A DNA stretch of 64,000 nucleotides, from assembly GCF_036785885.1 (NCBI RefSeq), contig NC_092329.1, positions 5,270,001 through 5,334,000 on the forward strand. The letters are read 5' to 3'. Under the pieces are notes generated by a model that saw only the letters and a list, made by a program, of their open reading frames with translations, had not been told where the DNA came from and searched no databases. Shown one piece after another: positions 63,789-64,000 of this stretch; positions within the stretch are counted from its first letter, which is position 1; the number at the start of each line of letters is the position of its first letter. The stretch comes from Coffea arabica. Its lineage: Eukaryota; Streptophyta; Magnoliopsida; Gentianales; Rubiaceae. The translations under genes and the position numbers were made by a program.

Positions 63789-64000
63789 CTTTAAATGTAA
63801 GCAAGTATCCGAAAATATTTAATCTAAAACAATCCAAAGAATGTATAGATTACAATTATTAATTCGAAACTACATATAGATACTTGTTCATTACTTAAAT
63901 TAATTGAGAGGAATTGTACTGTAGGTATAACTGCATATTCGGATATTCATATTCTCTTAGCATTTGATATCAATAATGCTTGGGACATTATAAAACTGCA

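Overview
The window is nuclear DNA from a flowering plant, almost certainly a eudicot. It has AT-rich intergenic DNA, GT-AG introns, plant-specific gene families (an RD21-type granulin cysteine protease, a SKIP2/VFB F-box protein, a CYP59 relative) and many small plant-type transposons. I cannot name the species from sequence alone.

Six host genes are supported. (1) 16868-20255, plus strand: RD21-like papain-family protease with granulin domain, 5 exons. (2) 23275-24949, minus strand: protein with a bHLH-MYC_N (LHW/MYC N-terminal) domain but no bHLH, 7 exons. (3) 29391-31498, minus strand: RER1, Golgi-to-ER retrieval receptor, 3 exons. (4) 36344-37425, plus strand: Pro/Tyr-rich repetitive protein, 3 exons. 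(5) 39517-43378, plus strand: PQ-loop protein of the MPDU1 family, 8 exons. (6) 45499-47136, minus strand: single-exon F-box/LRR protein of the SKIP2/VFB type. They are ordinary dispersed plant genes, not a cluster. RER1 and MPDU1 both act in the ER/early secretory system, but nothing in the sequence ties them together. A broken RPA1-like fragment lies at the right edge, and a CYP59 pseudogene at 33.5-34.1 kb.

The rest is mainly mobile DNA. 1-16.8 kb has no convincing host gene. It holds a hAT-type MITE (355-890), SINEs, an interrupted TIR element (2893-4937) containing a Mutator-like element with a 9-bp target duplication and a mitochondrial-looking core (3589-4825), an AT-rich TIR element (7146-8371), a fold-back MITE (9305-9563) and a non-autonomous Helitron (11564-13685). 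Between the genes at 20-45 kb lie SINEs, a LINE tail and copies of a ~150-bp MITE family. From 47.3 to 51.1 kb a ~0.7-kb segment is repeated on both sides of a fragment of an endogenous pararetrovirus. One copy carries a 708-bp hAT element and the other preserves its empty site. A 926-bp Mutator-like element lies at 52773-53698. A ~6.1-kb two-gene PIF/Harbinger element spans 54337-60435, and the last 3.5 kb is repeats plus the RPA1-like fragment.

I found no convincing new biological system. The most informative structures are the duplication around the pararetrovirus fragment with its natural empty site, the nested Mutator-like element with a captured-looking core, the CYP59 copy between direct repeats, and the hAT pair with short-period repeat interiors. 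All gene models are spliced by eye and lack transcript support.
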